A stretch of 64,000 bases of DNA, taken from assembly GCA_903867885.1 (NCBI GenBank), contig CAIPTD010000161.1, positions 20,117-84,116 on the forward strand. Reading direction: 5' to 3'. The position numbers and the translations under genes were made by a program. This stretch comes from an uncultured Ferrovum sp. Its GTDB lineage: Bacteria; Pseudomonadota; Gammaproteobacteria; Burkholderiales; Ferrovaceae. Below are positions 47,549-55,296 of this stretch, one piece after another. The notes under the pieces were generated by a model. That model was given only the letters and a program-made list of their open reading frames with translations. It was not told where the DNA came from and searched no databases. Numbering within the stretch: the first letter of the stretch is position 1; each line of letters starts with the position of its first letter.

Positions 47549-48038
47549 TATCGTTTTTTATCAACCTGAAATACCCCCTAATACGGGCAATGCCATCCGC
47601 TTGTGCGCGAATACGGGCTGTCGTCTGCATTTGATCGAACCCTTAGGCTTTTCTATCGATGACAAAAGTTTGCGGCGGGCAGGGCTTGATTACCACGAGC
47701 AAACTGTTCTGCGGGTACACGCAAGTTGGGAGGCTTGTACTCAGGATTTGCAGGCAGAGGCTGTGCTGGGTGGGGTGAGTAGCCCCAAAAGATTCTATGC
47801 TTTCACGACCAAGGCCACTCAGTCGCACACGGCCATCGCCTATCAAGCAGGAGATGTATTCGTGTTTGGCCCGGAGACACGGGGTTTGCCTCCGGAGGTC
47901 TTGCAGGCCATTGGCCCCCCCAATTGGATTCGTATTCCCATGGTATCCAGTAGCAGGAGTCTGAATTTATCTAACTCCGCTGCAGTCGCTATTTACGAAG
48001 CCTGGCGTCAGCTTGGTTTTGCTGCCTCTTCGTACTAG
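47541..48038 (+). CDS. trmL: tRNA (cytidine/uridine-34 2'-O)-methyltransferase
   Basis: 165 aa, SPOUT family. Start at 47541 ([20 protein letters not shown]), overlapping the dadA stop as [17 protein letters not shown] and [20 protein letters not shown] are the knot motifs. Methylates the wobble ribose of tRNA-Leu. The stop codon lies in the palindrome CGTACTAGTACG. Confidence 0.92.
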   Translation: MFDIVFYQPEIPPNTGNAIRLCANTGCRLHLIEPLGFSIDDKSLRRAGLDYHEQTVLRVHASWEACTQDLQAEAVLGGVSSPKRFYAFTTKATQSHTAIAYQAGDVFVFGPETRGLPPEVLQAIGPPNWIRIPMVSSSRSLNLSNSAAVAIYEAWRQLGFAASSY

Positions 48039-48058
48039 TACGTACCCCTTTGATTTTG

Positions 48059-48081
48059 TAAATATATGATTAATATATTTA
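48059..48081. promoter_or_regulatory. AT-rich perfect inverted repeat upstream of cioAB
   Basis: TAAATATAT - GATTA - ATATATTTA, nine-base arms, 75 bases before the cioA start. It may be a regulator site or an UP-like element controlling the oxidase operon; the regulator cannot be named. Confidence 0.4.
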
Positions 48082-48155
48082 ATTACGTTTGATGCATAGA
48101 CTGGTCAAGGTGGTGGGAGTAGAATGCTGCAAATGCACAAATTAGATGGGGCTCA

Positions 48156-49508
48156 ATGATTTTTATGGACGCCGTTATTCTCTCCCGGATTCAGTTCGCT
48201 GCCAATATCAGTTTTCACATTATTTTCCCCACCATTTCTATAGGATTAGCTTGGTTCTTGGTTTATATCCGAGGACAAGCAGATAAACAGCCTAATGGCG
48301 CCTGGGATATGGCTTTTAAGTTTTGGGTAAAGGTATTTGCTTTGACTTTCGCCTTTGGTGTGGTGAGCGGAGTCACAATGTCTTTTCAGTTTGGCACAAA
48401 TTGGCCTGGCTACATGAAAACGGTAGGCGCGGTAGCAGGGCCCCTGCTGGCGTATGAAGTGCTTTCTGCATTTTTCCTTGAGGCTACTTTCTTAGGAATT
48501 ATGTTATTTGGCCAGAATAAGGTTTCCCCGGCAGTGTATAAGCTTTCCGTCTGGCTGGTAGCAGGTGGGACAACGCTCTCTTTGTTCTGGATTCTTGCCC
48601 TCAACTCCTGGATGCATACCCCGGCTGGTATCGAGGTTGTGGACGGAAAGGTTGTAGCAAATGATTGGTTAGCCATCATATTTAATCCTTCCATGCCATA
48701 TCGCACAGTCCATATGCTGTTGGCCTCTGCCGCTACCGCTTCTTTTTTTGTGATGGGGATTTCGGCTTTTAGAGTATTGATTGGTGAACGTGGAGAAGAC
48801 ATTCAAAAAACTTTAAGAATGGCCTCTGTTGTGGCTGCAGTAGTGATGCCTTTGCAAATCCTTGCAGGCGATATTCATGGTCTCAATACCCATGAGTATC
48901 AACCCGCAAAATTAGCGGCAATGGAAGGACTATGGCACACAGAAAGTAAGGTGCCGCTGCTGCTTTTTGCCGTGCCTGACGAAGCAACGCAAAGCAATCA
49001 CTATGAGATCAAAATTCCGCAGCTCGCTAGCTTAGTGATCACCCACTCCTTGAATGGAGAGATTCGTGGTTTAGATGAATTTCCTAACGCACATCCTCCT
49101 GTTTTTCCGGTGTTTTGGGGGTTTCGTGTCATGGTTGGCTCCGGAATGTTGATGCTCGTTTTGTCTTGGGTAACTTGGTGGTTCCTGCGTCAATCTTCCT
49201 CCGTTCCCATTTGGCTCATGCGCGTTCTCGTGCCTGCTACTTTTATTGGCTGGGTTCCCACTTTGGCAGGATGGTATACCACTGAAATTGGGCGCCAGCC
49301 CTATTTGGTCACGGGCATTTTGAAGACAGCCGATGCCCTTGGTCAGGTAAGCGGCACAACGATCTTCGGTTCATTGACTGCATATCTGTTGCTCTATGCA
49401 ATCTTACTTTCGGTTTATGTTACCACTGTGTTCTATATGGCCCGCACTGGTGCAAAGCTACCCGGTCATGATGCCTCTCAACCTAGCTCTCATGCCTTGG
49501 CAGGATAA
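48156..49508 (+). CDS. cioA: Cytochrome bd-type (cyanide-insensitive) quinol oxidase subunit I
   Basis: 450 aa, about nine helices. Haem ligands: His of the N-terminal ANISFHIIFPTISIG segment (His of b595), the His in LQILAGDIHGLN (b558) and Met of that region. The quinol loop is short (GDIHGLNTHEYQPAKLAAME then KVPLLLFA), so this is the CioA type without the long Q-loop insertion of E. coli CydA. ATG 48156 follows a GGGG site; ATG 48165 (MDAVILSR) is possible. Confidence 0.92.
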   Translation: MIFMDAVILSRIQFAANISFHIIFPTISIGLAWFLVYIRGQADKQPNGAWDMAFKFWVKVFALTFAFGVVSGVTMSFQFGTNWPGYMKTVGAVAGPLLAYEVLSAFFLEATFLGIMLFGQNKVSPAVYKLSVWLVAGGTTLSLFWILALNSWMHTPAGIEVVDGKVVANDWLAIIFNPSMPYRTVHMLLASAATASFFVMGISAFRVLIGERGEDIQKTLRMASVVAAVVMPLQILAGDIHGLNTHEYQPAKLAAMEGLWHTESKVPLLLFAVPDEATQSNHYEIKIPQLASLVITHSLNGEIRGLDEFPNAHPPVFPVFWGFRVMVGSGMLMLVLSWVTWWFLRQSSSVPIWLMRVLVPATFIGWVPTLAGWYTTEIGRQPYLVTGILKTADALGQVSGTTIFGSLTAYLLLYAILLSVYVTTVFYMARTGAKLPGHDASQPSSHALAG

Positions 49509-50519
49509 ATGATGGAATTTTTAACCCGAGATGTTTTGGTTCTAAGCTTTGCAGCTCTGATGGGCATTGCCATCATGGCTTATGTGATTCTGGATGGTTA
49601 TGACTTAGGTGTTGGGGTTTTGTTACCTCAAGCAAAGGGCCATGATCGTGATCAAATGATTCACACTATTGCCCCTTTTTGGGATGCAAATGAAACTTGG
49701 CTGGTCTTGGGTGGGGGAATTTTGCTCGTGGCTTTTCCAATCGCCCACGGCATTATTCTTAATGCAACTTACCTCGCGGTTTTAATCATGTTGATTGGCC
49801 TGATTTTGCGAGGCGTTTCTTTTGAGTTGCGCGTTAAGGCGCCTGCGCATCGCCTGGAATTGTGGAATCAAATGTTTGCGATTGGTTCGGCTACAGCTGG
49901 CTTGGCCCAAGGTTTCATGCTTGGACATTTTGTGGTGGCGTTCAGGGATGACTGGGCTAGTTTATTATTTGCAGCTTTGGTGGCGCCATGCGTGCTCTCT
50001 GCCTACACATTAATGGGGGCTAGTTGGCTTGTCCTGAAAACGGAAGGCGACTTACAACATCGCGCTGCGCGATGGGGTCGTCATGCTTTATGGCTCACCG
50101 CATTGGGGATTGTATTGGTTTCATTAGCTACCCCCATTGTCAGTCCGCGGATTTTTGCGAGATGGTTTAGTCTGGACCGAATAGTAATTATGTCTCCCAT
50201 ACCATTGTTGGTTACATGGGCTGTTATTTGGTTATCAAGATGGTTTTATCAATTTGATGCAGATGAGCATGACCATCGCGCTTGGATTCCTTTTACGCTT
50301 ACGATCGAATTATTTTTATTATCGGGTTTGGGGCTTGCCTACAGCACATTTCCCTATGTGGTGATTGATCAACTCACTATTTGGGACGCAGCAGCAAGCA
50401 CACCCACTTTGAAAATGATCTTGCTTGGAGTAGTGATTGTTCTTCCTCCCATCATTGTATATAGCGCTTTCTCATATCGCATCTTTAAAGGAAAATCTAC
50501 GCATTTGAGCGAAGCCTAA
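49509..50519 (+). CDS. cioB: Cytochrome bd-type quinol oxidase subunit II
   Basis: 336 aa, eight to nine helices. Starts MMEFLTRDVLVL immediately after the cioA stop. DANETWLVLGGGILLVAFP with the Trp/Asp pair and the conserved GLAQGFMLGHFVVAF follow. Together with CioA reduces oxygen to water from quinol. I find no small CydX-like gene after it. Confidence 0.94.
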   Translation: MMEFLTRDVLVLSFAALMGIAIMAYVILDGYDLGVGVLLPQAKGHDRDQMIHTIAPFWDANETWLVLGGGILLVAFPIAHGIILNATYLAVLIMLIGLILRGVSFELRVKAPAHRLELWNQMFAIGSATAGLAQGFMLGHFVVAFRDDWASLLFAALVAPCVLSAYTLMGASWLVLKTEGDLQHRAARWGRHALWLTALGIVLVSLATPIVSPRIFARWFSLDRIVIMSPIPLLVTWAVIWLSRWFYQFDADEHDHRAWIPFTLTIELFLLSGLGLAYSTFPYVVIDQLTIWDAAASTPTLKMILLGVVIVLPPIIVYSAFSYRIFKGKSTHLSEA

Positions 50520-50585
50520 ATTCATAAAGATGGCTTGCTTACGATGAGATGAGACTGTAAAGAAACAAGACCGAGCAAAGATACC

Positions 50586-51329
50586 TTAGTCAAGAAAATC
50601 GCATTGGGTCTCTACGAACTTTGCGAGGTCAAGAGAATGCTCTCGCACCAGACGTTCCGCCAGTTCGGTATCTCTTGTCTCCAGTGCCTCAATAATCCGC
50701 ATATGCTCCACAATCGATTTTTGTGCGCGGTCGCTTTGAGTGATCGTAGCCTTGCGAATAGAACGCACGTGAGCAAAAATGTTGTGCATGGTTTCGGACA
50801 GCACGGGTGAATCGGCAAGGTCAAAAATGGCCTGATGAAATGCAATATTGGCTTCAGAGTATTCATCTAAATGCTCTGAGGGGGCAGAATCTAAAAAACT
50901 ATCGAACAGATGCCGCACCGCTGAAATTTGAGTGTCAGAGGCCTGAAGCGTGGCTAAGCGGGCCGCCATACTCTCCAAGGCAGCCCACATCTGAATGAGT
51001 TGCACTACTTCTTTGCGGGTTTTGCGCTGAATATAAATGCCGCGTCTTGGAACAGTGCGCAGAAAACCTTCCTGCTCCAACAGAGTCATTGCTTCACGAA
51101 CAGGGGTTCTGCTTACGCCAAGTTGTTCACTGAGCAAGCGCTCATCTAAACGAATTAATTCTTTTGAACCATAAATATCTGCATCAGCAATGGCCTGTTT
51201 TAGCATCACATAAGCTTGGTCACGCAAACTGACCACCGAATTGATAGGTTTTAAACTTAATGCAGGGCTTGATGCAGGGGGTCTAGAATCAGGAGCCGTT
51301 GCTGTTTCTCCCGGATATCGATCATTCAT
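50586..51329 (-). CDS. GntR-family regulator, FadR/FCD subfamily
   Basis: 247 aa from ATG 51329 (MNDRYPGETATAPDSR), preceded by an AGGAAG site; the frame opens upstream. Winged HTH (DERLLSEQLGVSRTPVREAM, TLLEQEGFLRTVPRRGIYI) and the all-helical FCD ligand domain with His residues (AFHQAIFDLADSP, SIVEHMRIIEAL). Ligand likely an organic acid; target unknown. Convergent with cioAB. Confidence 0.88.
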   Translation of the reverse strand: MNDRYPGETATAPDSRPPASSPALSLKPINSVVSLRDQAYVMLKQAIADADIYGSKELIRLDERLLSEQLGVSRTPVREAMTLLEQEGFLRTVPRRGIYIQRKTRKEVVQLIQMWAALESMAARLATLQASDTQISAVRHLFDSFLDSAPSEHLDEYSEANIAFHQAIFDLADSPVLSETMHNIFAHVRSIRKATITQSDRAQKSIVEHMRIIEALETRDTELAERLVREHSLDLAKFVETQCDFLD

Positions 51330-51475
51330 GGCTTCCTGTTTGCCGCAGTTCAGACTGCGCCATATTCCAATAGCCGCAAGCTTATACGTTTGTAATTTTT
51401 TTGCCAACCAAGGAGAGGGGATTCGTTTATCTCTTGCTGGCATCATGGGCGCGCGATGAGTCCCCCATGAGATTT

Positions 51476-51502
51476 AAATCCTGACATGAAGCGTCAGGAT
51501 TT
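51476..51502. repeat. Perfect inverted repeat upstream of tRNA-Arg
   Basis: AAATCCTGAC / GTCAGGATTT around a seven-base loop, 63 bases before the tRNA. In the 51330-51564 gap, which otherwise holds only promoter-like sequence. It may be a terminator or protein site. Confidence 0.4.
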
Positions 51503-51564
51503 GTGGGCTGACAGGCAATAAATCGCTCCGGCAGCTTATCTAATGCTAACATCAGTGGTTCTGC

Positions 51565-51641
51565 GCGCCCGTAGCTCAGTTGGATAGAGTACTTGGCTAC
51601 GAACCAAGGGGTCGTGGGTTCGAATCCTGCCGGGCGCGCCA
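51565..51641 (+). tRNA. tRNA-Arg (anticodon ACG)
   Basis: Acceptor GCGCCCG/CGGGCGC, anticodon stem CTTGG/CCAAG with loop CTACGAA (ACG at 51599-51601), T arm, discriminator G and encoded CCA. Its 3' half from 51597 onward is the left attachment repeat of the island; the element therefore restores a full tRNA. ACG with A34-to-inosine editing reads CGU/CGC/CGA. Confidence 0.97.
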
Positions 51642-51663
51642 TCAAAATTTCATGTTTACTTTA
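51597..51663 (+). repeat. Left attachment repeat (attL), 67 bp
   Basis: Identical over 67 bases to 55230-55296. Covers the tRNA-Arg from the anticodon loop to CCA and 22 bases beyond. It ends exactly where the first IS end begins, so the original repeat may have been longer. Confidence 0.9.
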
Positions 51664-51749
51664 GGCTCTACCCCATTAACGGGGGATAGGCATTCACTCA
51701 ACACGATTAATCACTCCCTTCCACCCGCAGTGCGCTAGCACTCGCAGCC
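51664..51749 (-). mobile_element. ISL3-family IS end, copy 1
   Basis: 86 bases beginning GGCTCTACCCC, the ISL3-type terminal sequence, identical but for one base to 53770-53855. On the minus strand it encodes the last residues of an ISL3 transposase (RLRVLAHCGWKGVINRVE, stop). The rest of the IS is missing; at 51749 the sequence changes to another coding remnant. Confidence 0.75.
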
Positions 51750-51907
51750 GTGCACTGAAACTGGCCGCACAAAAGCTGGAACCCACTGTCCAGCCCGTGG
51801 CTGCACCGCGTCGCATATTACGATCTGAAGCTGACCGCGAAGCCTGGTTGGCTGAAGTAAGAAAAAGCGTGCTGGACAAACTGTCTGATGGACCCGTGCA
51901 AATTTAA
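51749..51907 (+). pseudogene. 3' fragment of an unidentified gene, cut by the IS end
   Basis: An open frame without a start codon runs from the IS junction to TAA 51905-51907, encoding ALKLAAQKLEPTVQPVAAPR then RILRSEADREAWLAEVRKSV and LDKLSDGPVQI. Codon use and helical composition look coding. I read it as the C-terminal remnant of a gene destroyed by the IS insertion or a later deletion; the family is not recognised. Confidence 0.5.
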
Positions 51908-51951
51908 CGTAATAAAAAGCACTTTTATGCCGATTATATTCCTTATAGCCC

Positions 51952-52065
51952 ATTAAGCGGTATAAGAATGCCGCTTAATGAAGGTAAAATTGACCTCGTC
52001 AAAAAATTAGGCATATAATGACCGCTTATAAGCCATTAAACCATTTAACCGGCACATAATGACCG
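51952..52065 (+). promoter_or_regulatory. Operator and promoter region of hipBA
   Basis: Contains the perfect inverted repeat ATTAAGCGG-N10-CCGCTTAAT (51952-51979) and two direct copies of ATAATGACCG (52015-52024, 52056-52065), the second touching the hipB start codon. Further CCATTAA and CCGCTTAT elements are scattered between. Such repeated half-sites fit autoregulation by HipB. Confidence 0.5.
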
Positions 52066-52066
52066 A

Positions 52067-52387
52067 ATGAGCGCACTGTTATTCAACACGCCAGAAGAAC
52101 TCCAAACCGTACTAGGTGAACGGCTGCGTCGCTTACGTCTTAACCGCAATCTGGATCAGCGCACTACCGCCGAGAAGGCCGGCATTTCAGAAAAAGCCTT
52201 GCGCAACCTTGAGTCCGGGCGCGGTTCAACGGTGGAAACCCTGATTCGCGTATTGAAAGCCCTTGATTATCTCCAGGGGATAGACATGCTTGCCCCGGAA
52301 ACCAGCGTCAACCCCCTCGATTTGTTACGCCAGCCCAAAGCACCTCAACGTGCACGACGTAGCGTCAAGCCAACGAAAGATAGTTGA
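52067..52387 (+). CDS. hipB: HipB-type antitoxin, XRE-family HTH
   Basis: 106 aa. XRE helix-turn-helix (LGERLRRLRLNRNLDQRTTA, EKAGISEKALRNLESGRGST) and a C-terminal basic tail (PQRARRSVKPTKDS). Represses its own operon and binds HipA. The stop codon overlaps the hipA start (TGATG). Confidence 0.88.
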   Translation: MSALLFNTPEELQTVLGERLRRLRLNRNLDQRTTAEKAGISEKALRNLESGRGSTVETLIRVLKALDYLQGIDMLAPETSVNPLDLLRQPKAPQRARRSVKPTKDS

Positions 52388-53676
52388 TGGATACCCCAGT
52401 TATCGAAGTCCGAATCTGGGGTAAGCGTGTTGGTGCCGTGGCACCAGACCCGCGCCTGGGCTGTTATGTTTTTGCTTACGACCCCGCGTGGCGACGGCGT
52501 GGCATCGAATTGGCGCCGCTCACGATGCCGCTGGATGACTCGCGTACGACATTTGCCTTCGCTGATCTTTCTGAGCCCAGCTACAAGCGGCTGCCAGGGC
52601 TAATTGCCGACGCCCTGCCCGACGACTTTGGTAATGCTCTCATTGACGCCTGGATGTCCAGTAAGGGTGTCGAAAAACGCGCCATCACCACACTTGACCG
52701 CCTGGCCTACATGGGTAAGCGCGGTATGGGTGCACAGGAATTCAAACCGGCGCGCGGTGCCCATCGTGAGAGCGCCGAGCCGCTGGAAATGAAGCACTTG
52801 GTAGAAGCCGCTCGCATGATCATTCATGGTGATCTTTCTGGCGATGTGGAATCACAGGCCGCGCTGGCGAACATTATCCGGGTTGGTACTTCCGCTGGCG
52901 GCGCGCGCGCGAAAGCCGTCGTAACTTGGAACCCTGAAACCAACCAAATTCGTAGCGGCCAGTTCGATGCGGCACCTGGTTTCGAGCATTGGCTACTCAA
53001 GTTCGATGGGGTTGGCAAAGATTCAGAGCTTGGTGGAAGCGCAGATTATGGGCGTATCGAATACGCCTATCATCTCATGGCAAAAGCTGCCGGCATCACC
53101 ATGTCGCCTTGTCGGTTGCTGGAAGAAAGTGGCCGCGCCCACTTCATGACCCACCGCTTCGACCGTGAAGTGAATGACAAAAGCACGATCAAGCATCACG
53201 TGCAGACGCTCTGTGCCATAGACCACCTCGACTATAAGCAACGCGCCACCCATGCCTACGCACAGCTCTTTATGGCCATCGCCAGGCTCAAGCTGGGAGA
53301 CGATGCCATCGGTCAAGCATTCCGCCGCATGGCATTTAATGTCATGGCAAAAAATTGTGACGATCACACCAAGAACTTTGCCTTCCGCTTAAAGCAAGGC
53401 GAATCATGGGAGTTGGCCCCGGCTTACGACGTAACGCATGCCTACAACCCCCAAGGGGAATGGACTTACCAGCACTTGATGAGCGTCAATGGAAAGTTCC
53501 GCGACATCACACGCGCCGATTTGATGGTAGAAGCCGAGCGTTTCGGTGTCCGCCGCCCCTTGGACTTGCTGGCAGAAGTACGCGCCGCCCTGGATGGTTG
53601 GCAACAATTCGCCAAGGATGCTGGTTTAAACACTTCAACCGCCAACACCATTGCTGATGACTTTGAACTGATTTGA
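52387..53676 (+). CDS. hipA: HipA-type serine/threonine kinase toxin
   Basis: 429 aa from ATG 52387 (MDTPVIEVRIWGKRVGAVA). N-subdomain, the Gly-rich loop RVGTSAGGARAKAVV, and the HipA catalytic signature NCDDHTKNFAF (catalytic Asp about residue 325) followed by the metal-binding Asp of APAYDVTHAY (about 348). All key residues are intact, so the kinase is probably active; in E. coli HipA phosphorylates GltX. Flanked by IS ends in direct repeat. Confidence 0.9.
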   Translation: MDTPVIEVRIWGKRVGAVAPDPRLGCYVFAYDPAWRRRGIELAPLTMPLDDSRTTFAFADLSEPSYKRLPGLIADALPDDFGNALIDAWMSSKGVEKRAITTLDRLAYMGKRGMGAQEFKPARGAHRESAEPLEMKHLVEAARMIIHGDLSGDVESQAALANIIRVGTSAGGARAKAVVTWNPETNQIRSGQFDAAPGFEHWLLKFDGVGKDSELGGSADYGRIEYAYHLMAKAAGITMSPCRLLEESGRAHFMTHRFDREVNDKSTIKHHVQTLCAIDHLDYKQRATHAYAQLFMAIARLKLGDDAIGQAFRRMAFNVMAKNCDDHTKNFAFRLKQGESWELAPAYDVTHAYNPQGEWTYQHLMSVNGKFRDITRADLMVEAERFGVRRPLDLLAEVRAALDGWQQFAKDAGLNTSTANTIADDFELI

Positions 53677-53692
53677 AATTGAGCGAATAACA

Positions 53693-53785
53693 ATGAAAAC
53701 AGCCCTCGCCCGTGAACATCGCAAAATACTGGAATCTCTAATTGCCCAGGCTCGACCCACAGCAGAATCGGCTCTACCCCATTAA
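53693..53785 (+). pseudogene. 5' fragment of a gene cut by the second IS end
   Basis: ATG 53693 opens MKTALAREHRKILESLIAQA RPTAES, then runs into the ISL3 end at 53770 and stops at 53785. A plausible start of a larger gene; the opening resembles that of some Eco57I-like restriction-modification enzymes, but 26 residues are too few to be sure. It lies 16 bases after hipA and may have been part of the same operon. Confidence 0.4.
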
Positions 53786-53961
53786 CGGGGGATAGGCATT
53801 CACTCAACACGATTAATCACTCCATTCCACCCGCAGTGCGCTAGCACTCGCAGCCTGTCATTCTCGAAGTTTCTAAACCCAAACGCACGCCGAGACATCA
53901 TTTCCTTTTTAGTGTGGAATCCTTCTGTAATTCCATTCGAATTTGAGAAACGCCACACGAT
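53770..53961 (-). mobile_element. ISL3-family IS remnant, copy 2, with transposase C-terminus
   Basis: Begins with the same GGCTCTACCCC end as copy 1 and continues further. The minus strand from 53961 to 53800 encodes WRFSNSNGITEGFHTKKEMM, SRRAFGFRNFENDRLRVLAH and CGWNGVINRVE, then stop: the conserved C-terminus of ISL3-family transposases. Everything N-terminal, including the catalytic Asp residues, is gone; an in-frame stop precedes the fragment. Confidence 0.85.
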
Positions 53962-54065
53962 TCATATGAATATAAAAACCCTCACCCATTTTCCTAAATT
54001 TGCAATTGACTTTAATTTAAAACCGTTTCATTATATGCTACGTTTGAAGCAATAACGGAAACGAT

Positions 54066-54650
54066 ATGCTGGGCTCTTTACTGTTTGGCGAGTACCGAAA
54101 GCGCACATTAGGTTTATTACTACTTAACCCTGAAGCAGACTTTCATGTGCGCGAACTTGCTCGTCTTACTGGAACATCTGCGGGTACGCTTCACAAAGAA
54201 CTAGCAAAATTAACTGCTAGTGGAATACTCCAAAGAAAGCAGATAGGCAATCAGGTGCATTACAGCGCCAATATTTCTTGTCCAATTTTTGAAGAGTTGG
54301 CAAGCATTTTTCGTAAAACCTCTGGATTAGTAGACGTACTAGCAAAAGCCTTAGTTAGCTTGGAAAGCAAAATTGACTTTGCGTTTGTATTTGGTTCCGT
54401 TGCGAGTGGGGATCAGCAATCATTTAGTGATGTAGATGTCATGCTGATCGGCAATTTGAGCTTCTCTGAGACCGTACAGGCATTGCACCCAACCCAAACA
54501 GTTTTGCAACGCGAACTTAACCCTGTTGTTTATTCGCAGGAAGAATTTCAACGACGTATTAAGAATAACGACACGTTTATAAAAGAAGTTTTAGCGAAGC
54601 CCAAGCTGTTTATAATTGGTAGTGAAAATGAGCTTAGACAATTTACTTAA
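54066..54650 (+). CDS. MNT-type nucleotidyltransferase with N-terminal HTH
   Basis: 194 aa. An ArsR-like winged HTH (residues 25-65, HVRELARLTGTSAGTLHKEL) is joined to a minimal nucleotidyltransferase domain with GSVASG at 110-115 and SDVDV at 121-125. In MNT-HEPN toxin-antitoxin pairs this protein inactivates the HEPN partner by nucleotidylating it. The downstream HEPN start overlaps its end by 23 bases. A TTGACT element 36-41 bases before... the start region and a CGTTTC/GAAACG repeat may be its promoter. Confidence 0.82.
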   Translation: MLGSLLFGEYRKRTLGLLLLNPEADFHVRELARLTGTSAGTLHKELAKLTASGILQRKQIGNQVHYSANISCPIFEELASIFRKTSGLVDVLAKALVSLESKIDFAFVFGSVASGDQQSFSDVDVMLIGNLSFSETVQALHPTQTVLQRELNPVVYSQEEFQRRIKNNDTFIKEVLAKPKLFIIGSENELRQFT

Positions 54651-55068
54651 AACCAAACAACTTCAAGTACATGCTACGTCACGGGAAGCTGTGAAACGTT
54701 TGTCGGAAGCTGCAAGACGCAATCTTGATGATGCACACATAGCTGAGGTAAGTGCAGAAAATCGTTTTGATGCCGCTTACAAATGTATTATGCAATGTGC
54801 AATGGTAGCGTTATGGGCGAATGGTTATCGTACCTCCACAAGCCAACCTGGACATCATCAAACTGCCATTTAAACGCTCCCACTTACCATAGGGATAGAC
54901 CCAAGCACAGTCATTGTCTTGGATGCCTTGCGTAAACAACGCAACGTGAGTGATTACGAAGGTGATCCAATTAGCGATCAGATAGTTATAGAATGCATAA
55001 AGCAAGCAGAAAACCTATATCAAACTGTCATCGCATGGATTGCCAAAAACCGTTCTGATTTGGCATAA
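54628..55068 (+). pseudogene. HEPN-domain gene with an in-frame stop at codon 82
   Basis: From ATG 54628 (MSLDNLLKTKQLQVHA) the frame reads ANGYRTSTSQPGHHQTAI, hits TAA at 54871-54873, then continues in the same frame with TLPLTIGIDPSTVIVLDALR and KQRNVSDYEGDPISDQIVIE to the natural stop at 55066-55068. Homologues have Gln at the stop position, so one C-to-T change (CAA to TAA) explains it. The 146-aa reading would be a full HEPN protein. As read, only 81 residues are made, so the toxin is probably dead. Confidence 0.75.
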
Positions 55069-55229
55069 ATACGAAGTATATTAGCTAGATACACTCTAAT
55101 TGAAGCGTAGGGAAAATCGTAACAAAGCAGTACTAGATTAGCCTCCAATCAGGCTAAACACACCTAAATTTCAAAATTACAGACGTCATAAGTGTCTGTT
55201 TGTAATAGCGCTTCTATAAGAGTTTCATC

Positions 55230-55296
55230 CTACGAACCAAGGGGTCGTGGGTTCGAATCCTGCCGGGCGCGCCATCAAAATTTCATGTTTACTTTA
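55230..55296 (+). repeat. Right attachment repeat (attR), 67 bp
   Basis: Perfect copy of 51597-51663. It is the displaced 3' half of the original tRNA-Arg plus 22 bases, the last eight of which are the msrB stop codon and its last two codons on the minus strand. The island thus sits between tRNA-Arg and msrB. The 55069-55229 stretch before it holds no gene I can see. Confidence 0.92.

Larger units (their letters stand above)
51597..55229. mobile_element. Genomic island integrated in tRNA-Arg, without a visible integrase
   Basis: 3633 bases between two perfect 67-bp direct repeats that start in the anticodon loop of tRNA-Arg. Cargo: a truncated ISL3-family end, a gene 3' fragment, hipBA, a gene 5' fragment, a second ISL3 end, an MNT-HEPN pair with a stop in the HEPN gene. 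Composition shifts from GC-rich (hipBA) to AT-rich (MNT-HEPN), so it is a mosaic. No recombinase gene longer than a fragment is present, so it must be immobile, mobilised in trans, or a deletion derivative of a larger island. Confidence 0.85.

Noticed and set aside
50520-50585. CydX-like small subunit gene after cioB
   Set aside because: No open frame with a hydrophobic helix and start codon was found in the short gap.
55230-55275. Second tRNA-Arg gene
   Set aside because: Only the 3' half of the tRNA, from the anticodon loop, is repeated; it is the attR site.
51661-55296. Integrase or other recombinase inside the island
   Set aside because: All frames were read; only the C-terminal ISL3 transposase fragment and cargo genes are present.
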